A stretch of 64,000 nucleotides of DNA from Phycisphaerae bacterium (GCA_028285035.1 JANQQF010000155.1:134387-198386); one strand, 5' to 3'. Shown: positions 32,333 to 41,519, counted from the stretch's first letter. The notes: generated from the letters alone by a model not told the origin. Program-made: numbers and translations.

Positions 32333-34804
32333 TTATTCCGATAATGTCGGCATATTACCAACATACAAATTGTTGCTATCTAAAATGTAGAGACGTCCAC
32401 TAATTTCATCTACAAAAATATCTTGTAAATGCGAAAAGGTGACTAACTCGCCTGCACTTGGTTTGAACTGACGAACAAATTGACCGTCCTTTTCAAGCTG
32501 AACGACACGTTGATTGCCTGCATCAGCAACATAAATGTATTGCACCTCTTCATCAGGTGCCGTAAAAAGAGCGACCGGATTATTAAACGGCACATCAAGC
32601 CCTGTCACGGTAAATTCACTAGGCAATCCACCTTGAAATTTACTAATCGCCCCATTTCCGTAAAGCACATAAATTGCCCCATCAATAGCAAGGTCAACTG
32701 CACCGGTCAAATTGACGGGCTGATCAACAGGGAAATAATCTTCAGGGGTAGCACTATAGCCATCAGCCGTGGGGAGATATCGCAACAGGCGGTTGGCTTG
32801 CGGGTCGAGCACATAAAAATTGCCAAAGTAGCTGGAAACTGCAATAGGTGAAATGAACGTCTCTTGGGCCGTCAGAGCTGATGTCGTCATCCCCCAGTTA
32901 GGGTTATATTCTAACAAGCCATTGTTTCCCAAAATGACCAAATCACTCGTCTGACGATTACCCCCAGCTGGCATCCACGTCATGTTCACCAAATTATCCA
33001 CCACAACGCTACCAACCTGTTGACCTTGCCCAACGAGTAGTACATCCTCGCCATCAGGCAACAGGGTTTCCCCTAAATCGTCTAATTGATGATGATATAT
33101 GCGATTATTACCTCGATCCATCACAAATAACTCAACACCCTGAACAACGATTTGACTCAAAGCCGTATTTGTCTCAGCATATTGTCTTAATCGAGGCAGA
33201 TAGTAGAGCCGTTGCACTTGCCCGACCTCATCGGCAGTTTGCCGAATTTGGTCACGCAATTCTGTAATTTCCGGCTGCGTCCCCTTCATTGTTTCTGCCT
33301 CAACCAAAAACCCTTCCGACTCTCGTATCAATGCCAATGCCGCTCCTGGTTCGGCAGCTACGGCTTGAGCTTGTTGATATTTTGCTTGGGCATCGGTTAG
33401 CATTTGCTGATACTCAGCCTCTAAAACCCGTCCCTGTTGCAAATAAATGATACCAACAACAATCCCGACAATGACAGGAATGACAATAACCAAGTTTCGC
33501 AATACCTTAAATGATGCGCCCGACGCATCTTGATAACGATAGGCTTGTGTCCCTGCTTTACGCGGTGCATTGGCTTGGTCTGGCAAAACTAAACTCAACA
33601 TAGTCTTTAATCCATTGCCTAAAAGGGCAACAAATAATAAAACACCGGTTGAGAACCACTGCGCTAACTGGCGAAATGACACAAATGAGAAAAATGACTG
33701 TGGGGCATAAGAAAAGTCAGAGTAAATATCAGGATCATAAGCCATCGAGTCTAATTCACGCGTTGCTTGGCGTGACGGAGCATCGGCATAATCGAAATTG
33801 TGATTTTGAGAAACTGTTGGTCTAATTTGAGCTGATGTTTTTTGGGTCTTTTTGGGCGCTGATTGACTCTCTTGCGATGAAAAACGTTCAATTATATCCG
33901 AGACACGTGGTAAAGGAGAGGTGCGTCGAGTGTCATCCATTTCAGCGGCCCCTTGATTTGATACCGCTGTTTCATAAACTGGATGAGTTGATTGTGTCAT
34001 TGTGGGTACAGGTTGAGGGTGTCCGTCTAACTCGTCAGCAGTCGTCGCAGCAGTATTCCTATTTAACAGGCGGCCAATCTGGGCTGGCGCTTGACGCGTT
34101 AAATTCCCAAGCGCTGATTTATCAGCGGCTAAAATACCCAAAGCCAAGGCAGAGCCATTTTGTTTCTGTATTGTTTTGGATAAATTTTTAATTGTTGATT
34201 TAGCATTACTTGGCGTTACCGCCTGTACAACTTGGTCCAGTGAAACCTGGCTGGCCAAACGATGATCCGTGAGAATTAGCATGTCCTCTGGGGTCACATC
34301 TAAATGATGTAAATTTGGCTCAAGAAAGCCTTCACGTCCTAACCCCGCGTTTGAACCATCTGACAAATGAGACGGATAACGCCGGATTAGATTATTAAGC
34401 ACGGCAAAGAATGCGGTGGGACCAGTTTGGGCAATAAAGGCCTCTTCATTTTGCATGACCAATATCACAGCGCCTGCTACAATCTGCCGTTCCTTCCGCA
34501 CCTTTTGGTTGTAACGATACAGTTCCTCATTTGTGGCTTGCAAGGCCCGACGCAGACTAGCTGTGACCGAGCCACGAGAAAGATAGTACGAGTCACGAAT
34601 TGTTTCTGCCAACTGTCGTTCAAGATCTGCATCTTCTCCCATATGACCACTGACTTCAGTTAAAATAAACAGATCCCCTTTGCCTGCTCCCGGCACGTTG
34701 TCTGCCTTAGGTTCACGCACAGCCACCTGATTGGGGGGATTACCTCGCCGAGATCCTCCGGAAATGTTTAATTGTGCAATCACAGTTTTGATGTCAGTGG
34801 TCAT
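32333..34804 (-). CDS. PP2C-like domain / membrane / NHL-type propeller protein
   Basis: The 823-residue protein begins with about 230 residues that resemble a PPM/PP2C phosphatase. The metal-binding motifs are altered: where DGmGGH is expected it reads EVSGHMGED, and the later SDGL-like site reads TDHRL. It may therefore be a pseudophosphatase. A disordered Ser/Thr/Gln-rich linker follows, then two hydrophobic segments at about 375-398 and 436-456, a short coiled coil (EYQQMLTDAQAKYQQAQ) and an NHL/propeller-like C-terminus (FVMDRGNNRIYHH, YVADAGNQRVVQL, YILDSNNLY). With two helices both ends would be cytosolic; if only one spans, the propeller is outside. AAGGAG precedes the ATG. A signalling role is inferred. 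Confidence 0.82.
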   Translation of the reverse strand: MTTDIKTVIAQLNISGGSRRGNPPNQVAVREPKADNVPGAGKGDLFILTEVSGHMGEDADLERQLAETIRDSYYLSRGSVTASLRRALQATNEELYRYNQKVRKERQIVAGAVILVMQNEEAFIAQTGPTAFFAVLNNLIRRYPSHLSDGSNAGLGREGFLEPNLHHLDVTPEDMLILTDHRLASQVSLDQVVQAVTPSNAKSTIKNLSKTIQKQNGSALALGILAADKSALGNLTRQAPAQIGRLLNRNTAATTADELDGHPQPVPTMTQSTHPVYETAVSNQGAAEMDDTRRTSPLPRVSDIIERFSSQESQSAPKKTQKTSAQIRPTVSQNHNFDYADAPSRQATRELDSMAYDPDIYSDFSYAPQSFFSFVSFRQLAQWFSTGVLLFVALLGNGLKTMLSLVLPDQANAPRKAGTQAYRYQDASGASFKVLRNLVIVIPVIVGIVVGIIYLQQGRVLEAEYQQMLTDAQAKYQQAQAVAAEPGAALALIRESEGFLVEAETMKGTQPEITELRDQIRQTADEVGQVQRLYYLPRLRQYAETNTALSQIVVQGVELFVMDRGNNRIYHHQLDDLGETLLPDGEDVLLVGQGQQVGSVVVDNLVNMTWMPAGGNRQTSDLVILGNNGLLEYNPNWGMTTSALTAQETFISPIAVSSYFGNFYVLDPQANRLLRYLPTADGYSATPEDYFPVDQPVNLTGAVDLAIDGAIYVLYGNGAISKFQGGLPSEFTVTGLDVPFNNPVALFTAPDEEVQYIYVADAGNQRVVQLEKDGQFVRQFKPSAGELVTFSHLQDIFVDEISGRLYILDSNNLYVGNMPTLSE

Positions 34805-34919
34805 AAGTTACTCCTTGTAAGACTAGTGGTTAGGGGCTAGTTGTTAGTGATCAGTAAAAATAATCTCTAGCCCCACCCCAGTTCAGACTACAGCTTAAAG
34901 TACATTACCAGAATTACCT

Positions 34920-36485
34920 TTACTCCCATTCAATCGTGGCAGGAGGTTTACTACTAATATCGTAGACTACCCGATTAACGTTAGGGACTTCATTGACAAT
35001 ACGATTACTAATACGTGCCAATAAATCACCAGGCAAGCGTGCCCAGTCAGCCGTCATAAAATCATCAGTGGTAACGGCCCGAATTGCGATAACATCAGCA
35101 TATGTTCGAAAATCACCCATCACACCAACACTGCGAACGGGGAGCAATACAGCGAAGGCTTGAGAGGTTTTATCATACCAATCGGCTCGCCATAATTCCT
35201 CGATCAAGATAGCATCAGCAGCACGTAGGGTTTCCAAACGATCCCACGTGATTTCTCCCAAAATACGAACGGCTAATCCAGGCCCAGGAAATGGATGTCG
35301 CCAAACAATGTCTCGGGGGAGACCTAGGGCCTCACCCACCGCTCGTACTTCATCCTTAAACAAATATCTCAACGGTTCGACCAGTTCAAAAGCCATATCT
35401 TCTGGCAAGCCACCCACATTATGGTGGGTCTTAATCTTAGCGGCACTACCACCTGTACCTTGCCCCGCACTTTCGATCACGTCAGGATACAATGTGCCCT
35501 GAGCCAAAAAGTCAACCTGCCCAAGTTTACGTGCTTCGGCTTCAAAAATGCGGATAAACTTTTCGCCAATCGTTTTTCGCTTGACTTCTGGATCCGTTAC
35601 CTCCGCCAATGCAGTTAAGAAATCTTCAGTAGCATCAACTGCAACAAGCTGAGCCTGCATTTCCTTCTCAAATGTGTGCACAACCTGTTCGGCTTCGTTT
35701 TGTCGCAGCAAGCCATTGTTCACAAAGATACAAGTGAGTTGATCGCCCACCGCTTGATGTAACAAGGCGGCTACAACCGAAGAGTCAACGCCCCCAGACA
35801 ATCCACACAGCACCTGACCCGCCCCAATTTGTGATCGCATCTGAGCAATACTTTCTTCGATGATATTGCCAGGTGTCCAACCTCCCTGGGCTTGACAAAT
35901 GTCATAAAGAAAGGCTTGTAAGAGTGCTTTCCCTTCTGGTGTATGGGTTACTTCTGGATGAAACTGAACCCCATATAAGCCTTGGGCTGGATCACCGATA
36001 GCCGCGTAGGGCGAATTATTGGAGCACGCTAAAACTTCAAACTTTTCGGGCAATCGATTGACTCGGTCACCATGGCTCATCCAGACATCCATATCGGCTA
36101 CATCTTTAGATAAACGTCCGAACAATTCTGCCTGCCGAGCCACCAAATCAATTCGCGCTGAACCATACTCCCGTTCACTACTTGGCTCAACCTCGCCCCC
36201 CAAGTGGTACATCAGCAACTGCATTCCGTAGCAAATCCCCAAGACAGGCTTGCTACTATCTAGTACAAAATCTGGTAAATGAGGTGCCTCTGGGGCATAA
36301 ACACTGGCTGGCCCGCCGGACAGGATATAACCAATCGGCTTAAGATGACTCAATTTTTCTGATGAACTATCATAGGGCACAAGTTCACAGTAGACTTCAA
36401 GTTCACGTACCCGCCGGGCAATGAGCTGACTATATTGTGAGCCAAAATCCAAAATGACAATAGCTTCACGGGGTTGGGGTGTCAC
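34920..36485 (-). CDS. guaA: GMP synthase (glutamine-hydrolysing)
   Basis: GuaA converts XMP, ATP and glutamine to GMP, the last step of de novo guanine nucleotide synthesis. The 521-residue length is standard. The glutaminase domain has the catalytic Cys85 in GICYGMQ and the His/Glu pair in QFHPEVTHT. The ATP-pyrophosphatase domain has the P-loop GLSGGVDSS. The C-terminal dimerisation domain ends [14 protein letters not shown], typical of the family. The start is GTG at 36485, overlapping the xpt stop by four bases (GTGA), so synthesis is coupled. Pairing with xanthine phosphoribosyltransferase makes a two-gene XMP-to-GMP unit. Cytoplasmic. Confidence 0.98.
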   Translation of the reverse strand: MTPQPREAIVILDFGSQYSQLIARRVRELEVYCELVPYDSSSEKLSHLKPIGYILSGGPASVYAPEAPHLPDFVLDSSKPVLGICYGMQLLMYHLGGEVEPSSEREYGSARIDLVARQAELFGRLSKDVADMDVWMSHGDRVNRLPEKFEVLACSNNSPYAAIGDPAQGLYGVQFHPEVTHTPEGKALLQAFLYDICQAQGGWTPGNIIEESIAQMRSQIGAGQVLCGLSGGVDSSVVAALLHQAVGDQLTCIFVNNGLLRQNEAEQVVHTFEKEMQAQLVAVDATEDFLTALAEVTDPEVKRKTIGEKFIRIFEAEARKLGQVDFLAQGTLYPDVIESAGQGTGGSAAKIKTHHNVGGLPEDMAFELVEPLRYLFKDEVRAVGEALGLPRDIVWRHPFPGPGLAVRILGEITWDRLETLRAADAILIEELWRADWYDKTSQAFAVLLPVRSVGVMGDFRTYADVIAIRAVTTDDFMTADWARLPGDLLARISNRIVNEVPNVNRVVYDISSKPPATIEWE

Positions 36486-37066
36486 GGTGAAACACCCTCC
36501 GCAAATATAATAGCATCATCTGTCATCTTATCAATGACAGCCAAAGAACGTACCCGTAGGCCTTTTTCCTCAAGCTTAGCCCGGCCACCCTCAAAGGATT
36601 TCTCAATAACAGCCCCAACGCCCAACACTTCGGCCCCAGCTTGTTCAGCTAGGCTGATCAAAGCCATAATTGTATGACCTGTTGCTAAAAAATCATCAAT
36701 CACCAGCACCTTGTCATCACGTCCTAAAAATTCTGGGGATACCATCAGTTGAACTTCTTTACCCTTCGTATGTGAAGGGGCGCTGGCGACAAATCGATTT
36801 TCGGGCATTGTAATCGGTTTGGTTTTCCGGCCATAGACCACCGGAACGCCTAGTGACAATGCTGTTGTCAGGGCAGGCGCAATGCCTGAGATCTCGGCAG
36901 TCAGCACTTTACTAATCCCCAAAGCCCCAAAATGAGCGGCTAGTGCTCCCCCAGCAGCTAACATCAGAGCAGGGTCAACTTGATGATTCAAAAAGCTATC
37001 TACTTTGAGAATACCATTCCCAAGATTTTGTCCTTCTGAAAGAATTCTTTGCTTTAAAGCTTCCAT
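36482..37066 (-). CDS. xpt: Xanthine phosphoribosyltransferase
   Basis: Xpt makes XMP from xanthine and PRPP. The 194 residues match: [12 protein letters not shown] at the start, SFLNHQVDP, and the PRPP-binding loop [13 protein letters not shown] near 125-137. The product is the direct substrate of GuaA, encoded by the overlapping next gene. Together they recover guanine nucleotides from xanthine, which could come from bases released by the nucleoside hydrolases. I looked for a guanine/xanthine riboswitch in 37067-37240 and did not find its conserved core. Cytoplasmic. Confidence 0.96.
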   Translation of the reverse strand: MEALKQRILSEGQNLGNGILKVDSFLNHQVDPALMLAAGGALAAHFGALGISKVLTAEISGIAPALTTALSLGVPVVYGRKTKPITMPENRFVASAPSHTKGKEVQLMVSPEFLGRDDKVLVIDDFLATGHTIMALISLAEQAGAEVLGVGAVIEKSFEGGRAKLEEKGLRVRSLAVIDKMTDDAIIFAEGVSP

Positions 37067-37240
37067 GAGTCCTCTATATTATGACAAGTTTATTTTACCA
37101 CAGGATAATCGATCACCCAAATATTATGGTAAGTTATCCCATTTAATACCATATGTAGGAATAATGAATAAATTAATACTAGATATAGTGCTATCAAAGA
37201 TCTAAATTCAATTTTACAGATTTCCTCCTTTTAGGAAAAT

Positions 37241-37274
37241 AAAAATCCCAAAGCAAGTGCCTTGGGATTTTTTA
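37241..37274. terminator. Bidirectional-looking intrinsic terminator
   Basis: An AAATCCCAA/TTGGGATTT stem of about 10 bp has an A-run on the left and a T-run on the right, so it could act on either strand. The relevant direction is minus, ending the coiled-coil membrane protein gene whose stop is at 37296, before xpt. Confidence 0.85.
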
Positions 37275-37295
37275 TATCAGCGTTATGAGAAATAT

Positions 37296-38381
37296 TTATT
37301 CTTCTATGACACAAGGTCGAGGTAGCCCAATAATGTATGTTTCCGTGTTCTCACTCACAGGATTATCACAGGTACCTCGTCCAATATAGGCTGACCAAGA
37401 GACACACTGAATATCCTGTGATCGAGCGACCCTAAAAACATTAGCCTCTACAGGTATACTTGGAGCCTTTCTTCCATCAACAAGATGGCTCCAATTTTCG
37501 GTCAGGGATTCATCGTACCCTCTCAGGGTATTGAGGCAATATAATTCATCGTCACGCAAATTCAACTTCTCAAACTCAAAGACAATAGCACCATCCCCCC
37601 AAACTAAGCCATTTTTTGGCCCAACGATAGACGGGGCAGCTCGCAAAGTTGGGCTAGGATTGGAGGTGGGTATCTCAGTTGGTGCTTCAGTTGGAGTAGC
37701 CGTAACAAGCACAGGCTCCGGCTCTGAAGCCTCAGGTGTAAAAGTAATCGTTGGTTCAACAATTTGTGTTGTAGGAAGGGGGGTCAAGGTTGCAGTTGCT
37801 GGAATAAGAACTGTCGGGGGGATCGGGGTTGCTGTCGGGCTATTTGTTGAGGTTACTTCGATTGCGACAGCCGGGGAAACATTCTGCTGGGCTAGATAAT
37901 AACTCAAGGCCAAGGCCAAAATTATACTAAAAGCCAACAACGTTACAATCACAGCAAAGGGAAATTGGGTTCGGGGCTTCGCCGCTGTAATGGCTCCCCA
38001 AGCCGGTCCCATCTTCTTATATTTCCCGCGATACCGTAACCCCCGAATCGCTGCATTCGCATCAACATGTCCACGGGCACTTTTATATAGACGGATAGCT
38101 TGTTCATCATCACCAGCTGCTTCTGCGGCAAATGCCTGCCAATAGGCTTGATGCGATGCGGTAGCGACCGACTCATCCGCTAAATCACTTAATTCATTTT
38201 CAACCGCTTCTATTTCTATTCGTACTTTGTCAATTTGCTCTGTGAGACGAGTGGGAATAGCAGCCTGGGTTGTAATGTAACTATTCTCTTGTTCACGTAA
38301 ATTGGCCAAATTGCTATAAAGCGATTGTAATTCGGCCTGCTTGCGTAAGCGCTGTTCGCGGGTATTTAGCCCAGCAGCCAT
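37296..38381 (-). CDS. Coiled-coil, single-pass membrane protein with external domain
   Basis: The start is the ATG at 38381 (MAAGLNTREQ); a TTG four codons upstream is possible. The 361 residues comprise an N-terminal coiled coil (about 1-75), a small helical region resembling a tetratricopeptide motif (AAGDDEQAIRLYKSARG), a transmembrane helix at about 140-162, a Thr/Pro-rich linker of about 80 residues and a C-terminal external domain with four Cys. The domain's opening (IVGPKNGLVWGDGAIVFEFE) and WSHLVDGR resemble repeats I associate with Chloroflexota surface proteins, but I cannot name the family. Topology follows the same cytosolic module, one helix, Pro/Thr linker, external module plan as the FHA protein. 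Function unknown. Confidence 0.82.
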   Translation of the reverse strand: MAAGLNTREQRLRKQAELQSLYSNLANLREQENSYITTQAAIPTRLTEQIDKVRIEIEAVENELSDLADESVATASHQAYWQAFAAEAAGDDEQAIRLYKSARGHVDANAAIRGLRYRGKYKKMGPAWGAITAAKPRTQFPFAVIVTLLAFSIILALALSYYLAQQNVSPAVAIEVTSTNSPTATPIPPTVLIPATATLTPLPTTQIVEPTITFTPEASEPEPVLVTATPTEAPTEIPTSNPSPTLRAAPSIVGPKNGLVWGDGAIVFEFEKLNLRDDELYCLNTLRGYDESLTENWSHLVDGRKAPSIPVEANVFRVARSQDIQCVSWSAYIGRGTCDNPVSENTETYIIGLPRPCVIEE

Positions 38382-38502
38382 AAAAATCACCAAATCTAAA
38401 ATTTAGACTTTTCTAATCTGACGCTGTATTATGAGTAAATTGAATAGCTAGGCAAATTGATAGGGCGGACACAGTAAACAGTGGGTGTCTGGCTAAAAAT
38501 TT

Positions 38503-39300
38503 ATGAGAAACTATACGATAAAGAGGTATTTTTTGAGCAACCTAAAATATTTTTTGGTCTGGGCTATTATTATCCTTTCTAGTTGTAATTCAGTTAGCTG
38601 CCTGCCGAATTGTCAAGGTCAGAACTTATCAGGGCTTGATTTAAGATACGTTCAACTCAGCCAAACAACCTTGACGGGGGCTAATTTAAGTCAGGCCGAT
38701 TTAGAAGGTCTTTTTCAACAGGGGGTCAATTTATCTGGAACTGATTTACGTAATGCAAATTTACAAGGGGCAAATTTACAAGGGGCAAATTTACAAGGGG
38801 CCGACTTGCGGGGAGCTAATCTTGATCAAGCTGATCTTCGTTGGGTTAATTTTACGAACACGATATTAGATGACACAACGAATATGGATGAAAAATGGAA
38901 ATTAGTTTGGAAGATTATCAATCAGGGTGGGGCAGCTCAGGATTTACAGGGCGTTGATTTAACCAATGTAAATCTTCAAGGTGCTGATTTACGACAAGCC
39001 AATCTTATACAGGCGGATTTAAGCGGGGCTAATTTAAGTCAAGCCAATTTAAGTCAAGCCAATTTACAAAGCACCCTACTCACTGGCGCACAATTAACCG
39101 GAGCAAATCTGTCAAATGCAAACTTGGATTTCACCCAGCTAAGTTGGGCCAACCTACAAAAATCAAACTTGACCAATGCCTCACTTAATCATGCCAATGC
39201 AACAGGCGCTTGGTTTAATGGAGCGATCATTAAAGGGGCAGTCCTAGAAAATATCACACTAACCGGCGCAATTATGCCGGATAACACACGCCATCCTTAA
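38503..39300 (+). CDS. Pentapeptide-repeat lipoprotein
   Basis: The 265 residues begin with a basic N-tail, a hydrophobic stretch and a lipobox-like IILSSC at about 23-28, so it is probably an outer-face lipoprotein. From about residue 42 there are two blocks of A(D/N)LxX pentapeptide repeats (e.g. ANLQG, ADLRG, ANLSQ), broken near residues 120-145 by WKLVWKIINQGG. Such repeats fold as a right-handed quadrilateral beta-helix. The known Qnr/MfpA members protect gyrase in the cytosol; a secreted one would have another, unknown role. The start is set by the first ATG. It stands alone on the plus strand. Confidence 0.88.
   Translation: MRNYTIKRYFLSNLKYFLVWAIIILSSCNSVSCLPNCQGQNLSGLDLRYVQLSQTTLTGANLSQADLEGLFQQGVNLSGTDLRNANLQGANLQGANLQGADLRGANLDQADLRWVNFTNTILDDTTNMDEKWKLVWKIINQGGAAQDLQGVDLTNVNLQGADLRQANLIQADLSGANLSQANLSQANLQSTLLTGAQLTGANLSNANLDFTQLSWANLQKSNLTNASLNHANATGAWFNGAIIKGAVLENITLTGAIMPDNTRHP
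38756..38800 (+). repeat. Three exact 15-bp tandem units within the pentapeptide gene
   Basis: The unit CAAATTTACAAGGGG occurs three times in a row (38756, 38771, 38786), encoding one pentapeptide each. A second unit, AATTTAAGTCAAGCC, is exactly doubled at 39031-39060. Identity at the DNA level points to recent slippage expansion. Confidence 0.85.
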
Positions 39301-39324
39301 ATCTCAAAGCTTACTTACAAGATT

Positions 39325-39678
39325 TTACGCAGCACGAGTCAAATCTGTATCAGAGATTTGATCCATAATCTTTTGCTGAGCCTGCTCAAATCGCTGCAAA
39401 AGCTGTTTATCACTGCCCTTAAATCCAATAATGGTTTGGCGAGCACAAACTAAACAACCACGCTGGGCACGATAGCTATCCATATCGCAGCTCAAACAAC
39501 CGCCTAAATCTATCATCATAAGTGAAAAAGCTAACGCATCTGGATGTGTCTCCGGCAAACCAGACAATGTGTCAACTAAATTGGCCCACTCCGCACCACG
39601 TAGATCACGTAATTTTGGGATTAATTGAGGGGTAAATAAGAGATTATAGTTTTGATAAACTTGGGGAAGATTACTCAT
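39325..39678 (-). CDS. Small protein with paired CxxC motifs
   Basis: The 117-residue protein has a central CLSC and CLVC separated by ten residues (in LGGCLSCDMDSYRAQ and RGCLVCARQ), a spacing suited to a zinc knuckle or Fe-S cluster. The rest is helical and charged, with no signal peptide or membrane helix. I do not recognise a named family. It converges on the pentapeptide gene (24 bases between stops) and runs away from the TetR gene. Coding is supported by length, the clean ATG and biased motif content; I see only a weak ribosome site. Confidence 0.72.
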   Translation of the reverse strand: MSNLPQVYQNYNLLFTPQLIPKLRDLRGAEWANLVDTLSGLPETHPDALAFSLMMIDLGGCLSCDMDSYRAQRGCLVCARQTIIGFKGSDKQLLQRFEQAQQKIMDQISDTDLTRAA

Positions 39679-39894
39679 AATATACGCTTAACCTCGGCCG
39701 GGGATTAATTTGTAACGAACAAGTACATAACATAATTATAACGAGCAGAAACGGGCCTGTCAATAGTATTTTAATCGGCCTGATTTTTATTTTCTTTAAC
39801 CAAATCCTCCCGAGTCAACAGTTACCTACCCGCTCAAAAAACTCCTTATTATAACAGAATTGACATCAAGCTACATACCAAATGAAAGGGTGTC

Positions 39895-39931
39895 AGGAGT
39901 TTTTGACATATCGTTCCAAAACTCCTATTAT
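39895..39931 (+). promoter_or_regulatory. TetR-gene promoter overlapped by an inverted-repeat operator
   Basis: A near-consensus promoter, TTGACA (39903-39908), 17-base spacer, TATTAT (39926-39931), lies 23 bases before the TetR start. A 9-bp inverted repeat, AGGAGTTTT at 39895-39903 and AAAACTCCT at 39918-39926, brackets the -35 box and runs to the edge of the -10 box. A further copy of the half-site, AAAACTCCTTATTATA, lies at about 39838-39853. This is the arrangement expected for autorepression. Confidence 0.75.
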
Positions 39932-39954
39932 ACAATCAAGCGGGAATACTAATT

Positions 39955-40548
39955 ATGGCACGACCAAGAGAATTTCAAGAAGAAGAGGTCCTCGAAAAAG
40001 CACTCGACTTATTTTGGCACAAAGGCTACGAGGCCACCTCTGTGCAAGATTTAGTTAATCATATGGGGATCAGTCGAGGCAGTCTCTACGATACCTTTGG
40101 GGATAAGCATTCCCTGTTTCTACGTGTACTGGATCGTTACAAACAAAATTCACATCAACGTTTTAGAGCAATATTTGATCAAGCCATTTATAATCAGAAT
40201 GTTACAGTCAAAGCAGCAATTCGTCGCTTTTTAATGAACATCGTTGATGAGGCAATGCTGTCATCACAAAATCGGGGATGTCTCATGACAAATTCAACGG
40301 TCGAACTCGCCCCACACGATCCAGACACAGCCGACCGGACAAAACTTCATCGCGAAACAATTGAGGAAATTTTTTATGAGGCGCTGGTGCATGGGCAAAA
40401 AACAGGTGAGATTTCTACTGAAACTGAGGCGCGAGCAATAGCCCAATTTCTATTTATGACAATCCAAGGATTACGAGTGGTGACCAAGACCACCTCAGAT
40501 CGAAAAGCCTTGGAAAATATGGTAACGACAGCTTTGTCTGTCATCTAA
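39955..40548 (+). CDS. TetR/AcrR-family transcriptional regulator
   Basis: The 197 residues have a TetR HTH at the N-terminus (MARPREF, ALDLFWHKGYEATSVQDLVNHMGISRGSLYDTFGDK split as helices 1-4) and a ligand domain of the type with a RGCLMTNS motif near residue 108 and a late FMTIQGLRVV helix. Similar repressors control small redox or detoxification operons. Its own promoter is overlapped by a palindrome. The selenoprotein-like gene follows 28 bases after its stop and is probably cotranscribed, so the repressor likely controls it. The effector is unknown. Confidence 0.93.
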   Translation: MARPREFQEEEVLEKALDLFWHKGYEATSVQDLVNHMGISRGSLYDTFGDKHSLFLRVLDRYKQNSHQRFRAIFDQAIYNQNVTVKAAIRRFLMNIVDEAMLSSQNRGCLMTNSTVELAPHDPDTADRTKLHRETIEEIFYEALVHGQKTGEISTETEARAIAQFLFMTIQGLRVVTKTTSDRKALENMVTTALSVI

Positions 40549-40576
40549 GAAAATTTAACTATCTAGTACAGGAGCA

Positions 40577-41371
40577 ATGTTTGTGAAAATTCTGGAAGAT
40601 GTACAAGCTTGGAAAAGCGAATATGAGCAGGGTTGGTTAAAGCATTATCAAGAGACAGGTGAGATGGATTGGAAAAATCTCTACAATCGTCCCAAAAATG
40701 CATCAGCCCCCTCTGGTTCAGGGATTGATCTTAGCAAGAGTCGCTTGATGTTAGTTTCATCAGCGGGAAGCTATCTGAAGGATAGTCAGGAACCATTTAG
40801 CATTGATCGATCTAAACTGGGAGATTACTCAATTCGAACCTATTCATCATCAACCCCGTTTGATGCGCTTGAATACTCTCACCAAGCTTATGATCAAACG
40901 GCTGTGCGTGAGGATGCCCAGGTTTTGCTTCCGCTTCGTCACCTGGAAGCAATGGTTGAAGAGGGTATTATTGGGGAGTTAGCCCCATCTGTGGTCAGCT
41001 TTAACGGCTGGTTGCCTGATGTCACTCGCACCATTGATGAATTGATTCCTCGTATTGTTGAGGCCGCCAAAGAAGAAAAAGTTGATGGTGCCCTACTGGT
41101 GCCTGCCTGACCAATTTGTGCCCAGTCCGTGGGACTGGCTGCGCGTGCTTTAGAAATCGAAGGTATTGCTTCGACATTGACCACCTGGAACGCTGGTGTG
41201 ACTCGTCTAACGGCGCCCCCTCGAGGAACGTTCACAAAATTGGCTCGGGGCGCAACTGTGGGAAAGGCAGGGGATACTGCCCAACAACGACGGGTGTTAG
41301 ACGCAACGTTGGCATTGTTGACCCAAGATGCCCCCGTCGATATGCTTCGATTAGATGAAAGTGCTGAATAA
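40577..41371 (+). CDS. GrdB/PrdB-family selenoprotein with in-frame UGA (Sec178)
   Basis: Read through a TGA at 41108-41110, the frame gives 264 residues of the glycine/sarcosine/betaine/D-proline reductase selenoprotein B family. Upstream: LMLVSSAGSYL, ELAPSVVSFNGW, VDGALLVPA. Downstream: PICAQSVGLAARALEIEGI. The TGA thus falls at the first position of the family's redox motif (CPVC in many relatives), making U-P-I-C. A hairpin of bacterial SECIS type follows at the right distance. Conservation on both sides in one frame argues against a true stop or a pseudogene. Start may be ATG 40577 or GTG 40583; AGGAG spacing favours the GTG. The family carries redox-active Sec/Cys; the substrate of this short PrdB-like form is unknown. 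Decoding needs selA/B/C/D, not in the window. A naive annotation would split it into two fragments. Confidence 0.88.
41108..41140 (+). promoter_or_regulatory. Candidate bacterial SECIS element with the UGA codon
   Basis: UGA at 41108-41110 is followed after 11 bases by a perfect 7-bp stem, CCAGTCC (41122-41128) and GGACTGG (41132-41138), closing a GTG loop. The loop begins 18 bases after the UGA and has G first, both within the rules known for bacterial SECIS hairpins (distance roughly 16-37, G among the first two loop bases). A three-base loop is at the small end. It lies inside the coding frame, as bacterial elements do. Confidence 0.8.
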
Positions 41372-41387
41372 GCGGCAATCCCAAATT

Positions 41388-41409
41388 AAATAACCTTTTG
41401 GTTATTTTT
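41388..41409 (+). terminator. Intrinsic terminator of the selenoprotein gene
   Basis: AAATAACC-TTTT-GGTTATTTTT starts 17 bases after the second (TAA) stop at 41369-41371. Its place after the distal stop, with none after the TGA, supports the long reading of the gene. Confidence 0.8.
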
Positions 41410-41422
41410 GTAAGATGAAAAA

Positions 41423-41451
41423 TTGACAAAGTCGGGTGGGATTAGTAGAAT
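41423..41451 (+). promoter_or_regulatory. Sigma-70-type promoter of the A-type Fe-S carrier gene
   Basis: TTGACA (41423-41428), 17-base spacer, TAGAAT (41446-41451). The transcript would start near 41458, about 60 bases before the ATG at 41520, which has AGGAGG upstream. Confidence 0.75.
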
Positions 41452-41519
41452 AAATCTTATAATTCGAGAAATTCTTCCCAAATTTAAATTCTCTTTACAC
41501 CTTAGGAGGTTTTTACAAA

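Noticed and set aside
36482..37240. Guanine/xanthine riboswitch upstream of xpt
   Set aside because: The xpt leader was checked on the minus strand; the conserved purine-riboswitch loop sequences are not there, only a terminator belonging to the gene upstream.
41108..41110. TGA as an ordinary stop, frameshift or pseudogene mark
   Set aside because: Family conservation continues in the same frame right after the TGA, with no base change needed, and the terminator follows the distal stop.
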